Origin: Psychrobacillus sp042945595
GTDB lineage: Bacteria > Bacillota > Bacilli > Bacillales_A > Planococcaceae
Direction of reading: 5' to 3'
Length of the DNA stretch: 64,000 nt
NCBI RefSeq assembly: GCF_042945595.1
Contig: NZ_CP168493.1
Span: 3,658,001 to 3,722,000, forward strand
Shown here: positions 25,841-33,715 of the stretch, in pieces
How the letters are laid out: every line of letters starts with the position of its first letter
Numbering within the stretch: the first letter of the stretch is position 1
Notes under the pieces: generated by a model
The model's database searches: none
Seen by the model: only the letters and a program-made list of their open reading frames with translations
What the model was told of the DNA's origin: nothing
Program-made: the position numbers and the translations under genes

Positions 25841-26323
25841 TTATAAAAGAGATTTTTTAGAAATAATAACCCCGTCCTCATCCACATAAACGTACTCTCC
25901 TGGCTTCCAGTCAACTCCACCGAAGTGAAGTATGCTATTGCACTCACCAGTGCCATCTTTTTTACTTTTTAGTGGATGTGTTCCTAACGCAAGAATGCCA
26001 ACATTCATTTTAGCAAGCTCAACTGAATCTCTAACGAAACCATTAATAATAACGCCTGCTAGCTTTCTTGATTGCGCAATGCCCGCTAAACGATCACCGA
26101 AAAGTGCGCATCGATTAGAACCACCACCATCTACGACAATAACAGAACCTTCCTGGACGCTTTCAAGTGATTCAACGAGAAGCACATTATCCTCATACAC
26201 ACTTACAGTTTCAATTTTTCCCGAAAAACGTGTCTTTTTTCCGAAAGAACGGAAAGCAATGTCGCTAATTTGTAGGGCATTCGAATAATCGTCGCATAAA
26301 TCAGTAGTTTTAAAGTCTAACAA
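25841..26323 (-). CDS. RraA-like protein (regulator or HMG/CHA aldolase family)
   Basis: The 160-residue protein has the RraA/MenG fold markers VVDGGGSNRCALFGDRLAGIA and GVIINGFVRDSVEL. Relatives either inhibit RNase E or act as class II 4-hydroxy-4-methyl-2-oxoglutarate or oxaloacetate aldolases/decarboxylases; Firmicutes commonly lack RNase E, so an enzyme role is plausible. The start is a TTG with AGGAGG eight bases upstream. It is monocistronic. Confidence 0.88.
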   Translation of the reverse strand: MLDFKTTDLCDDYSNALQISDIAFRSFGKKTRFSGKIETVSVYEDNVLLVESLESVQEGSVIVVDGGGSNRCALFGDRLAGIAQSRKLAGVIINGFVRDSVELAKMNVGILALGTHPLKSKKDGTGECNSILHFGGVDWKPGEYVYVDEDGVIISKKSLL

Positions 26324-26451
26324 AATGGATTCCTCCTAATCTTTTTCTATTCTATATAATCCAACATTCATTCCTAGTATCCTTTTTTAAATGGAACCTT
26401 TTGAATAAAGCTTGTTCAAAAGGTGTAATTACTCCTTATTTACTAACAAAT

Positions 26452-26497
26452 AAAAAGAATCCATTTTGAGTAGTTTCTCTCAAAGTGGATTCTTTTC
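26452..26497. repeat. Dispersed hairpin repeat B, copy 1 / terminator
   Basis: AAAAGAATCCATTTTGAG and CTCAAAGTGGATTCTTTT pair across an eight-base loop. It shares the GAATCCATTTTGA core with copies near 32.6, 39.8 and 43.9 kb and may terminate the DUF2277 gene. Confidence 0.65.
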
Positions 26498-26505
26498 TTA
26501 TACCA

Positions 26506-26562
26506 AACACCAGATTCCCACTGAATTAGGAAATATGTTAGAACCTGGCACCTGAAAATCAA
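26506..26562 (+). repeat. Dispersed hairpin repeat A, copy 4
   Basis: CACCAGATTCCCACTGAATT leads to ATGTTAGAACCTGGCACCTG, the standard layout of the family. Confidence 0.7.
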
Positions 26563-26633
26563 TTACACAGAGGTAACTATGAATAGATAGGATAAATACA
26601 ATTTCTTTAAATCTTTTCTACTCTTAGCCCTCA

Positions 26634-26906
26634 TTAATTCGTACCAAATCTTTCAGCTGCTCTGGTACGAGCGCGCTCAGCTTCGACCTCACGATTGCGA
26701 GGTACGGCACTGGTTTCCAGCGTTTCCAATAGATTTCTAGAAACCATCGCTATCTCGTTTACTGCTCGATAAAATGTCTCCTCGTTCGCCTTTGAAGGCT
26801 TGTTATAGCCCGTTATCTTTCTGACGTACTGAAGAGATGCTGCATGAATTTCTTCAGCGGTAGCTGTTGGGTCAAAATTAAATAATGTTCTAATATTTCG
26901 GCACAT
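26634..26906 (-). CDS. DUF2277 family protein
   Basis: The 90-residue protein begins MCRNIRTLFNFDPTATAEEI and continues YVRKITGYNKPSKANEETFYRAVNEI, which I recognise as the DUF2277 pattern. The function is unknown. It is mostly helical with a highly charged C-terminus rich in Arg and Glu. AAGGAG lies six bases before the ATG. It is a single gene. Confidence 0.85.
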   Translation of the reverse strand: MCRNIRTLFNFDPTATAEEIHAASLQYVRKITGYNKPSKANEETFYRAVNEIAMVSRNLLETLETSAVPRNREVEAERARTRAAERFGTN

Positions 26907-27012
26907 AAGTTTCTCCTTTTTATTTACATTTATTATTAAATTTCACTCCACAAAGAATAACTAATATCCTTTTTAGGGGATTAAGTAACCAAAAATATCG
27001 CTGCATCATGTC

Positions 27013-27108
27013 CTAATCAACCGGAATTTCAAGTGTATAGTTATATTGTTTCATGTAGTGCATACTTTTTATTATAAGATATTCCGGCTCTTCGGTTGTA
27101 TCAAACAT
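27013..27108 (-). pseudogene. Possible remnant of a small protein gene
   Basis: A 31-codon frame encodes TTEEPEYLIIKSMHYMKQYN and ends in EIPVD, with a protein-like composition but no ribosome site and a stop immediately upstream. It is the only coding-like signal in 26.9-27.2 kb. The family was not recognised. Confidence 0.25.
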
Positions 27109-27183
27109 TAATGTACGCTTTTTCTATATTCGACCATCCTCTATCTCCGATTTGATTTGATTTACTGTTGTTTTTTATATTAA

Positions 27184-27239
27184 GTACCATGTTCCCACTG
27201 AATTCGAAATTGTGTTAGAACCTGGCACTTAAAAATTAT
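27184..27239 (+). repeat. Dispersed hairpin repeat A, copy 5
   Basis: GTACCATGTTCCCACTGAATT and TGTGTTAGAACCTGGCACTT form the left and right halves. Confidence 0.7.
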
Positions 27240-27249
27240 GCCCCAAATA

Positions 27250-28116
27250 CTATATTAAAAGTGCTTGATTCCATTGATGATAAAACGAACTAATCGTTTC
27301 AAAACGAGCGGAGGGATTACTTTCCAATGCTTTTGTGCAAACATTATATAGACTTAATGATGCTTCCCACGTTTCGAAACTCTTATCACTTCGACCACCT
27401 ATAAATGAAAAGGCTAATCCTGCTAAAGTATATACATTTGTAGCACTTGTAATTGCGGCGTTTAATCGATATTCTTCAGGTGCTTTAAGACGAGTAGTAC
27501 CCCAAAAACCCTCCCCAATATCATTAAAAACAGGTGCCTTTTTAAAAAAGTCTATATCACAAATATGTAATTGATCATTTGTGAAATTATATAATATACT
27601 ACCATCATAGAAATCAACCATTACATATCCTTTAGATTCTACAAAAACCGCAAACTCATATATTTGAGTCAATATAGAAATACGTTTTTGTAAAGATAAG
27701 TTTCTTAGTTTAACAAAAGGAGAATCCGGAGAATTGTACTTTTCAAAAGATGTAAAATCCCAATGATTGTGCATACATTCCCCGTCCACCCATTTAAATT
27801 TCAATCCGTACCCTTGTTCCGTTTGAAATGTTTCAATGAAATGAATTAATAATGGGTGATTAATATGTTGATAAACTTCCCTCGCTTCTTTTAAGCGTTT
27901 AATTGCTGCTTGTAAATCTCCAGTATATTCTAGATTTCTTGCACCAGCGTATTTAATGAAATAACGCTCATCATTTACCATAATTCCAAAACTAATGTTT
28001 CCTGAATCTTGTTGATCAAAGATAGTAAATACATCTACTTCGTTTAGCCAATTAAAATCGTGATATTCACTTAATTCTAATGATAATTTATTAATTCCAA
28101 TGAATACTTTAACCAA
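27250..28116 (-). CDS. Protein-kinase-fold protein (Ser/Thr kinase-like)
   Basis: This 288-residue protein has a divergent eukaryotic-like kinase layout: a lysine in YFIKYAGA, a catalytic-loop-like MVDFYDGSILYN, a DFG-like CDIDFF, and an APEE motif in TTRLKAPEEYRLNAAI, followed by a helical C-lobe (YTLAGLAFSFIGG). The Asp and Asn of the catalytic loop are present, so activity is possible. There is no membrane segment or sensor domain. The TTG at 28116 has AAGGAG six bases before it; the ATG at 28131 lies before that site and lacks its own. No partner gene adjoins. Confidence 0.72.
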   Translation of the reverse strand: MVKVFIGINKLSLELSEYHDFNWLNEVDVFTIFDQQDSGNISFGIMVNDERYFIKYAGARNLEYTGDLQAAIKRLKEAREVYQHINHPLLIHFIETFQTEQGYGLKFKWVDGECMHNHWDFTSFEKYNSPDSPFVKLRNLSLQKRISILTQIYEFAVFVESKGYVMVDFYDGSILYNFTNDQLHICDIDFFKKAPVFNDIGEGFWGTTRLKAPEEYRLNAAITSATNVYTLAGLAFSFIGGRSDKSFETWEASLSLYNVCTKALESNPSARFETISSFYHQWNQALLI

Positions 28117-28355
28117 ATTATGCTCCTTCATTGTGCTTACGTAGTTTATAGAGGGATGATACGTTCACTCAAAATTGATATACCCCTAAAATGATTGATA
28201 AATTTTTCATACGACATCACACCTTTCAATAAACTGCTCATTAGTTAAATTTTTGAACACTGAATATTCTTATAGTAATTGTACAATAAATACTAAAAGC
28301 CGACACTAAGAAAAAGTTTTAGTATTGGCTTTCATTTTTATATGAAGTGAATTAC

Positions 28356-28402
28356 GGTGCCAGGAACCCAAAACATTCAGAATTGTGTTGGTTCCTGGCA
28401 CC
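28356..28402 (+). repeat. Dispersed hairpin repeat A, copy 6, perfect arms
   Basis: GGTGCCAGGAACC (28356-28368) and GGTTCCTGGCACC (28390-28402) are exact inverse complements, although both differ from the other copies. The two arms changed together, which supports a selected hairpin. Confidence 0.8.
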
Positions 28403-28404
28403 CA

Positions 28405-28668
28405 AAACTATTTTTTGATGGTACCGGGCTCATTCTCGGATTCCGATGGGCTGGAGTATTTTCCTTAATCATCCTCATGCTAATCACACTCATCGGTACT
28501 GTCCCAATTAACAAAGGCATACTAGATTGGCGATTTGATACACCACCAGACAATTGGAAGTTGCTAATTAGACGTTGGGAACTATTAGATGTGTTTCGTT
28601 CATCCGCAGCAATCTTGGCTTTTGCATTTTTCTTGGTAGCAATAGTACTGCGTTTAACTGGAAATTGA
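28405..28668 (+). pseudogene. DUF1772-like gene, 5' truncated at repeat
   Basis: The frame encodes the C-terminal half of a DUF1772 (anthrone oxygenase-like) membrane protein: a helix, then VPINKGILDWRFDTPPDNW, IRRWELLDVFRSSAA and a last helix. About 80 residues that the family normally has before this are missing; the sequence immediately upstream is repeat A copy 6, and an ATG inside the repeat gives only a chance start. A broken gene is the best reading. Confidence 0.7.
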
Positions 28669-28753
28669 TATGCTTTACAGCACTTTTCACTGAATGGGAA
28701 ATCATACTTATTGATCAAGACAATCCACTTGGATTTTTTTAATGAACAACCTC

Positions 28754-28790
28754 AAAAAAAAGACCAATTCCTAAATGGAACTGGTCCTTT
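28754..28790 (-). terminator. Terminator of paiB-like gene
   Basis: On the minus strand GGACCAGTTCC and GGAATTGGTC form a stem followed by a T-run of at least seven. It lies 160 bases after the paiB-like stop. Confidence 0.8.
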
Positions 28791-28808
28791 CATTATTATT
28801 TGTATTTT

Positions 28809-28850
28809 CCGCATTGAATTCAGGATTGCATTATTATCCGGCGCCTAAAA
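28809..28850 (+). repeat. Dispersed hairpin repeat A, copy 7 (degenerate)
   Basis: CCGCATTGAATTCAGGATTG and CCGGCGCCTAAAA keep the centre and end of the family; the arms are decayed. Confidence 0.5.
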
Positions 28851-28950
28851 ATAAGCGCCCTAGTATGTTGTGCTCCAAATCCCAGGATCAACCATTTATT
28901 AGAATGACACTTTTGCAGTGCCCTCCCCAAGCATGACTTTTTATAAACAA

Positions 28951-29574
28951 TTATTCTTCACTTCTTATTCTCTTTTCCATTACTTTTGCCATTTGTTGAG
29001 AATTTATATCTTCTTCCTTACGCAATTCTTCTACGATGTTAAGATAATCCTTATCATTACGATTTTGACTCAATTTATAAGCAGCTTGAATTTCTTTAAC
29101 TTTAATTTTAAATCCAACAATACCTTTTAGTTCTTTTTCTAAAACTTGCGGAGAAAGTTTTTCCCATAAAACTGAATTATCACGATGTTTTTCATATTTT
29201 AGAAGCATTGTTGTTAGTTCTTGTTTTAACTCTTCTTCATTCAAAATGCTAGCTGCTCCATATATATGAACTGCCTGATAATTCCATGTTGGAACATTTT
29301 CATGCTCGTACCAAGAAGAAGAGATGTAAGCATGAGGTCCTTGGAACATAACAAGTACATCCTCACAAGTTTCAAATGTTTTCCACTGTGGGTTCCCATA
29401 AGCCATATGCCCAGTTATATAGTAATCATCACCTATTTTATTTAATCCCAAAGGTAAATGGGTCGCGATTGGTTTACCTTGTTTTGTTGTAACAATCGTT
29501 CCAAATGAATTCTCTTGCACAAAATTCCTAATTTCACCAAAATCCGTTACTTTGTAATATTTAGGTATAAACAT
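28951..29574 (-). CDS. FMN-binding PaiB-like regulator
   Basis: The 207-residue protein matches PaiB: MFIPKYYKVTDFGEIRNFV, THLPLGLN, GHMAYGNPQWK, VMFQGPHAYISSSWY and VPTWNYQAVHIYG are family landmarks of the FMN-binding split barrel. In Bacillus subtilis PaiB with PaiA affects sporulation and degradative-enzyme genes. No paiA-like acetyltransferase adjoins. GAGGAGGAG precedes the ATG. Confidence 0.9.
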   Translation of the reverse strand: MFIPKYYKVTDFGEIRNFVQENSFGTIVTTKQGKPIATHLPLGLNKIGDDYYITGHMAYGNPQWKTFETCEDVLVMFQGPHAYISSSWYEHENVPTWNYQAVHIYGAASILNEEELKQELTTMLLKYEKHRDNSVLWEKLSPQVLEKELKGIVGFKIKVKEIQAAYKLSQNRNDKDYLNIVEELRKEEDINSQQMAKVMEKRIRSEE

Positions 29575-29863
29575 GATTGACTCCTCCTCGATTTCACTAT
29601 TGTAATATCTTCCATTATCTGAGCTAATATTATAATATAAACTGACATTCGGAAAGATACAGTTTTAAATAAGTAAGGATGACAAATGACATCTTAAATG
29701 AAACAAACAAATCTACCATCATAATGACTAACACTTGGTATTTTTTGATTTGAAAAATGGTACTGAAATTCAAAAAAACTATTTGACATATGCCGCTCGT
29801 TTTTCAAAAAAGGAACCCTTCTCTTTACTATCCATTCAGCTATTATAGGTATTGCTAATCAAT

Positions 29864-30715
29864 CTATAAATAAACAATACAACCTTTTCGTTCTAATTCA
29901 CCTAACCAATTTGGTATGATTAATTGATGATTCCATCGAAGGTCTAGACGTTCTAAACCTTCGATTTCTACCAATGACTTTGGTAATTCAATTAGATAAT
30001 TACTTCTTAGATCTATTTCTAATAAATTTTTCAATTGTGCAATCTCTTTAGGCAATGTGGTTAATTGATTATGTCTCAAATTAAGCCGCCTCAATTTTCG
30101 ACATTTATGTAACGATCGAGGTATATCTTTTAATTGATTGTCTTCCATATCTAAAACACGCAATAATAACAAATCCCCTAAATTTTCCGGAATGGTTGTG
30201 ATTTGATTGTTTTTCAAATGTAATTCTTTCAAGTTGGTTAACTTGCCAATACTGTTAGGTATCTTTTTCAATTGATTATTCATTACACGTAGTTCTATAA
30301 GATTGTTCAAACTCCCAATTTCATCTGGTAATTCATTCAATTTATTATCACTCAGATTTAAATATTTCACTTTGATAAGCTTAGAGATTTCGGATGGAAT
30401 TGTTTTCAACTTATTATTATGAAGATACAAATAATCCTCCATCTTAGTAAGATATCCTATTTCAGGAGGTATAACATCAATTTCATTATGACCTGCATCC
30501 AACATTCTAAGTTCTTTTAAATTCTTTATATCAGAGGGCATTTTACTAATTTTATTTACTGATATATTCAAAATTTCTAATCCGCTCATTGTATAGATTT
30601 CCTCAGGTATAGTTGTTAAGTGGTTATCAAAAAGATTTAAATTGATTATCTTTTTCATTGGTACATCTAATTTAGGTAAACTATCTAATTTCATATGTGG
30701 GAAATTTAGTTCCAT
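29864..30715 (-). CDS. Leucine-rich repeat protein
   Basis: The 283-residue protein consists almost entirely of about ten leucine-rich repeats of 22-23 residues (pattern LxxLxLxxNxLxxIPxxIGxL), of the SDS22/plant-like type, with the repeated N-x-L-x-x-I/L-P core. There is no signal peptide, membrane helix or enzymatic domain, so it is a cytoplasmic protein-binding scaffold of unknown partner. The ATG at 30715 has GAGGAG upstream; an in-frame start at 30763 has none. No neighbouring gene suggests a target. Confidence 0.88.
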   Translation of the reverse strand: MELNFPHMKLDSLPKLDVPMKKIINLNLFDNHLTTIPEEIYTMSGLEILNISVNKISKMPSDIKNLKELRMLDAGHNEIDVIPPEIGYLTKMEDYLYLHNNKLKTIPSEISKLIKVKYLNLSDNKLNELPDEIGSLNNLIELRVMNNQLKKIPNSIGKLTNLKELHLKNNQITTIPENLGDLLLLRVLDMEDNQLKDIPRSLHKCRKLRRLNLRHNQLTTLPKEIAQLKNLLEIDLRSNYLIELPKSLVEIEGLERLDLRWNHQLIIPNWLGELERKGCIVYL

Positions 30716-30823
30716 TTGTCCATCTCCTCTTTTGTAAAATTTAAAAACCGCAACATAATTCAATACTATTTATAAACCATACTACAAGATTTATTGCCTC
30801 TTTGCTTTATTTCAACAGTGTCA

Positions 30824-30877
30824 GTTACCAGGTTATCATTGAATTCTGAATTGTATTAGAACCTGGCACCCGAAATT
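30824..30877 (+). repeat. Dispersed hairpin repeat A, copy 8
   Basis: TTACCAGGTTATCATTGAATT and GTATTAGAACCTGGCACC form the arms. It abuts the stop of the small membrane ORF at 30876. Confidence 0.75.
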
Positions 30878-31145
30878 ACGTTCCCAAAAGAAGAATGAAA
30901 TAAATAATTCCGTAAATAGGAAGTGCAATTGAAGTAATTATATACATTGTCATTTCGCCTTTAGAAAGTTTTCTTTTCCACTTAGTTAGTTTAAGTTGCC
31001 TACAATAAATAGCGCTAAAAATGAATATTAATAAAAAAGTTAATTCCTTTATGTTTTCTAATACCGTAATCAAAAAATCAACTTCTTTAGGTTTTTGCAA
31101 TAAAAATGGTAGGTACCAAGTTCTCATTGTATTAGTACCTGGCAC
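30876..31145 (-). CDS. Small membrane ORF lying between two repeats
   Basis: The 89-residue frame has two hydrophobic segments (LTFLLIFIFSAIYC and YIITSIALPIYGIIYFILLLG) separated by a basic loop. Its first residues are encoded by repeat A copy 9 and no ribosome site is seen, so the natural 5' end may have been replaced and this may be a gene remnant. The family was not recognised. Confidence 0.4.
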   Translation of the reverse strand: MPGTNTMRTWYLPFLLQKPKEVDFLITVLENIKELTFLLIFIFSAIYCRQLKLTKWKRKLSKGEMTMYIITSIALPIYGIIYFILLLGT

Positions 31146-31149
31146 CAGA
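31111..31149 (+). repeat. Dispersed hairpin repeat A, copy 9 (short form)
   Basis: AGGTACCAAGTTCTCATTG is joined directly to TATTAGTACCTGGCACC; the central 15 bases of longer copies are absent. I see no gene in 31150-31484. Confidence 0.65.
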
Positions 31150-31484
31150 AGCTAAGGTGTAGTATAAAATACCTATTTTAAAACTAAATAGGAATAAAGT
31201 GGCGCTAGCGAAGGAGCAACCGTGATATTTAGTTTGACAAACTATTATAAACGTTTAAACTTTATCTCAAGGTCTTAGAGACATGCAGCTGTAAGTATTA
31301 AATGTACTTTCAAACAGAAGAAAAATAATATTTGGAGTTTCTTCAGTGATTCTAAAGGTGTATACCAAAAAGCATATAATTGTTAAAATAAAATATAAGT
31401 AATTAAACATATTGAACGAATATTTATTATTTTTAATAGAACAAAAGGAACGATAAGAAATTCAGCGTAAAGGAGTTGGTTCAT

Positions 31485-32180
31485 ATGGCATATAACATTT
31501 ATTACTATGAAAGTAGCGTAGATTGTAAGTTTTGCAAAAAACACTTTACGACTTATAAAGTACGTCCAAATCGCTTTAAAGTAATCGAGGAACAAACAGA
31601 CTTCATGCCAATTTATGAAGGCTTGAATCCCTTGTTATATGAAATAGCCGTTTGCCCACATTGTGGGTATGCCTATCACAAGTCCATGACTAGAACGTAT
31701 GGACCTTTCATGCTATTAATTGATGAATTGTACATTAAAGAACTACAAAAACCGATAAACATTTGTAAAGAACGTACAATAGATGATGCGATTGCAAGTT
31801 ATAAGTTAGCATACCTCGTATCAAGAGCTTCTATGGAAGAGCCACTGCTAATGGGAAATTTCGCGTTGAAAATAGCGTGGCTCTATCGTTTAAAAAATGA
31901 ATCCGAATCTGAAATGCACTATCTGTATTCTGCTAGAGACTTTTACAGTAAGTCTTTTGCATCGAATCAAGAAGGAGAGGAACGAATTCAATATTTATAC
32001 GCAGAACTAAGCCTTCGGATCGGTGATATTGCAGAAGCAAAAAAAGGATTCTCCAGATTGATTTCCAATCATAGTGTTTCCAGCAAATATCGAAAATTGA
32101 CAAGTAATCGTTGGGAAAACTATAAACATGAAGAACATACTATTAAGAAAAATGAAAGCTCAGGAGAAATTATCAATTAA
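31485..32180 (+). CDS. DUF2225 family protein with zinc-ribbon cysteines
   Basis: The 231-residue protein opens with YESSVDCKFCKKHFTTYKVR and has CPHCGYAYHKS, two Cys pairs that likely bind zinc, then tetratricopeptide-like helices (DAIASYKLAYLVSRA, YLYAELSLRIGDIAEAKKGFSRLI). This is the DUF2225 family of Firmicutes, of unknown function. The ATG at 31485 has AAAGGAG nine bases upstream. It is followed 20 bases later by the YvyF-like gene, so the two probably form an operon. Confidence 0.85.
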   Translation: MAYNIYYYESSVDCKFCKKHFTTYKVRPNRFKVIEEQTDFMPIYEGLNPLLYEIAVCPHCGYAYHKSMTRTYGPFMLLIDELYIKELQKPINICKERTIDDAIASYKLAYLVSRASMEEPLLMGNFALKIAWLYRLKNESESEMHYLYSARDFYSKSFASNQEGEERIQYLYAELSLRIGDIAEAKKGFSRLISNHSVSSKYRKLTSNRWENYKHEEHTIKKNESSGEIIN

Positions 32181-32200
32181 GAAAAAGCGAGGCGAAAAGC

Positions 32201-32557
32201 TTGGTTCAGCTGTTTGGGAAAAAAATAGATGCACGAGAAGAAGATATTTTTTCGGAATTACTTCATTTTTTACTAAGAAAAAATAATCGCACCTTAACAA
32301 ACGATGAAGTCGTAGAATTAACAGGCGTTTCATCCGACTTGCTCTATAAATGGGTAAAAACAGGGAAATTACAAAGTACAACTTTCCCAAATTTAGGTGC
32401 ACCATGTGAACGATGCGGAAAAATTACACAAGCAAAAATATGCGTCGGCTGCTCATCAACCATAGTCAACACCTTAAAACAAGAAGAAAAGGATCAAGTA
32501 TGGTTCAATCAAATTCAACACAAAAATTCAAGAGTAGGCTCATACCACTATAAATGA
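32201..32557 (+). CDS. YvyF-like protein lacking the N-terminal zinc ribbon
   Basis: The 118-residue protein matches the later part of the YvyF (flagellar-operon, TIGR03826-like) family: DIFSELLHFLLRKNNRTLT, the HTH-like DEVVELTGVSSDLLYKWVKTG, FPNLGAPCERCGK and KICVGCS. The N-terminal zinc ribbon usual in YvyF is missing. The start is a TTG preceded by GAGG. There are no flagellar genes nearby; instead it follows the Cys-rich DUF2225 gene, which might supply the missing zinc module in trans (inference). Confidence 0.7.
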   Translation: MVQLFGKKIDAREEDIFSELLHFLLRKNNRTLTNDEVVELTGVSSDLLYKWVKTGKLQSTTFPNLGAPCERCGKITQAKICVGCSSTIVNTLKQEEKDQVWFNQIQHKNSRVGSYHYK

Positions 32558-32577
32558 ATCTATAGAATACACCTCTA

Positions 32578-32657
32578 ATTTGGAATAAAGTTGATTAATA
32601 AGACTTATAAAAGGAACTCATTTTGAAGAAAGATTGACCAAAAATGAATTCCTTTAG
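32578..32657. repeat. Dispersed hairpin repeat B, copy 2
   Basis: TTTGGAATAAAGTTGATTAA is followed by GGAACTCATTTTGAAG and a diverged right arm ATGAATTCC. It follows the YvyF-like gene and may serve as its terminator. Confidence 0.6.
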
Positions 32658-32783
32658 CCGTTGCATAGATATGATTTCTTAGAAAAGTTTGATGAAGGCT
32701 ACTAATTTTATTACAAAGATTGCTTATTTCTGATTAAGCATCCAAAACGAAAATATGTCTATATTGATATTTTTCAAATAACC

Positions 32784-33692
32784 TCATTCTTCTTGATAAT
32801 ACATAGAATACAAGTCGGTTAATGTTACTTTTCCAAAACTAAACTGTGTTATTTGATTTTCTTTGAAAAATGTCACGACATTTCCTAATTCCACTGAATC
32901 AAATCCATGGACATCTATTAGAGTGGCGCCATTCGGTAAGTGTTGTACGTTTATTTTTGAAAACTCTTTTGATATCTTTTCTTTTAGCATGTCCGACACT
33001 TCTGCTACCCGAACGGTTGTGATCTCCTTTTCTTCAAACTCTGGGGATAGAGCATTTACATGTATTAGCTCCCCGTTTTTCATAAAGAAAATGCGATCTG
33101 CATACTTTTCTAGGTTTTCTAATAAATGAGAAGCTACGATAATCGTTTTTCCCTCAGACTTCTTTTTAACTAATATTTGCGAAATAAGCTCGACATGAGT
33201 TGGATCTAATCCATTCATCACTTCGTCCATTAACATAACTTGAGTATCCGATACAATTTGCATCGCAAAACAAAGTCTTTGGCGCATACCCAAAGAATAT
33301 TTTCCTGTGTGCTTATTTATATAGGACGCCATTCCTAGTTCCTTTATTGTACTATCAATCAATTTTGGATTACTATACCACATAGAAGAATAAATTTTTA
33401 AATGCTCTTTACCCGAAATTTGATTGTATAAGTCACTTTGATCGGGCATCATGGAGACTAGTTGATGAATTTTCACTTCATTCTTTTCATTTGTATATTC
33501 TACCCAATCATTTAAAATGACTTTCCCGCTGTTTGGATTGATATAATTCATGATGACATTCATAAGCGTTGACTTCCCTGTCCCATTGGGAGCAACCAAG
33601 CCAATAATTTCTCCTGGATGGAATATCTCGGAAACATCCTTTAAAATGTCTCTACCCGAAAACCGAACACCAATATTTTTTAATTCAATCAT
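32784..33692 (-). CDS. ABC transporter ATP-binding protein
   Basis: The 302-residue ATPase has Walker A APNGTGKSTL, a signature YSLGMRQRLCFA and Walker B VMLMDEVMNGLD, then a C-terminal regulatory extension of about 90 residues. Val replaces the usual Pro after the Walker B DE, as in some ABC-2 exporters. It is the third gene of a unit with two large ABC-2 permeases and probably drives export or lipid/bacteriocin defence; the substrate is unknown. GGAGGG precedes the ATG. Confidence 0.9.
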   Translation of the reverse strand: MIELKNIGVRFSGRDILKDVSEIFHPGEIIGLVAPNGTGKSTLMNVIMNYINPNSGKVILNDWVEYTNEKNEVKIHQLVSMMPDQSDLYNQISGKEHLKIYSSMWYSNPKLIDSTIKELGMASYINKHTGKYSLGMRQRLCFAMQIVSDTQVMLMDEVMNGLDPTHVELISQILVKKKSEGKTIIVASHLLENLEKYADRIFFMKNGELIHVNALSPEFEEKEITTVRVAEVSDMLKEKISKEFSKINVQHLPNGATLIDVHGFDSVELGNVVTFFKENQITQFSFGKVTLTDLYSMYYQEE

Positions 33693-33715
33693 ATTTTCCC
33701 TCCATCCCTATGAAA

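Noticed and set aside
31383..31595. Minus-strand 70-codon hydrophobic ORF
   Set aside because: Largely antisense to the DUF2225 gene start; hydrophobicity is a by-product of the AT-rich antisense.
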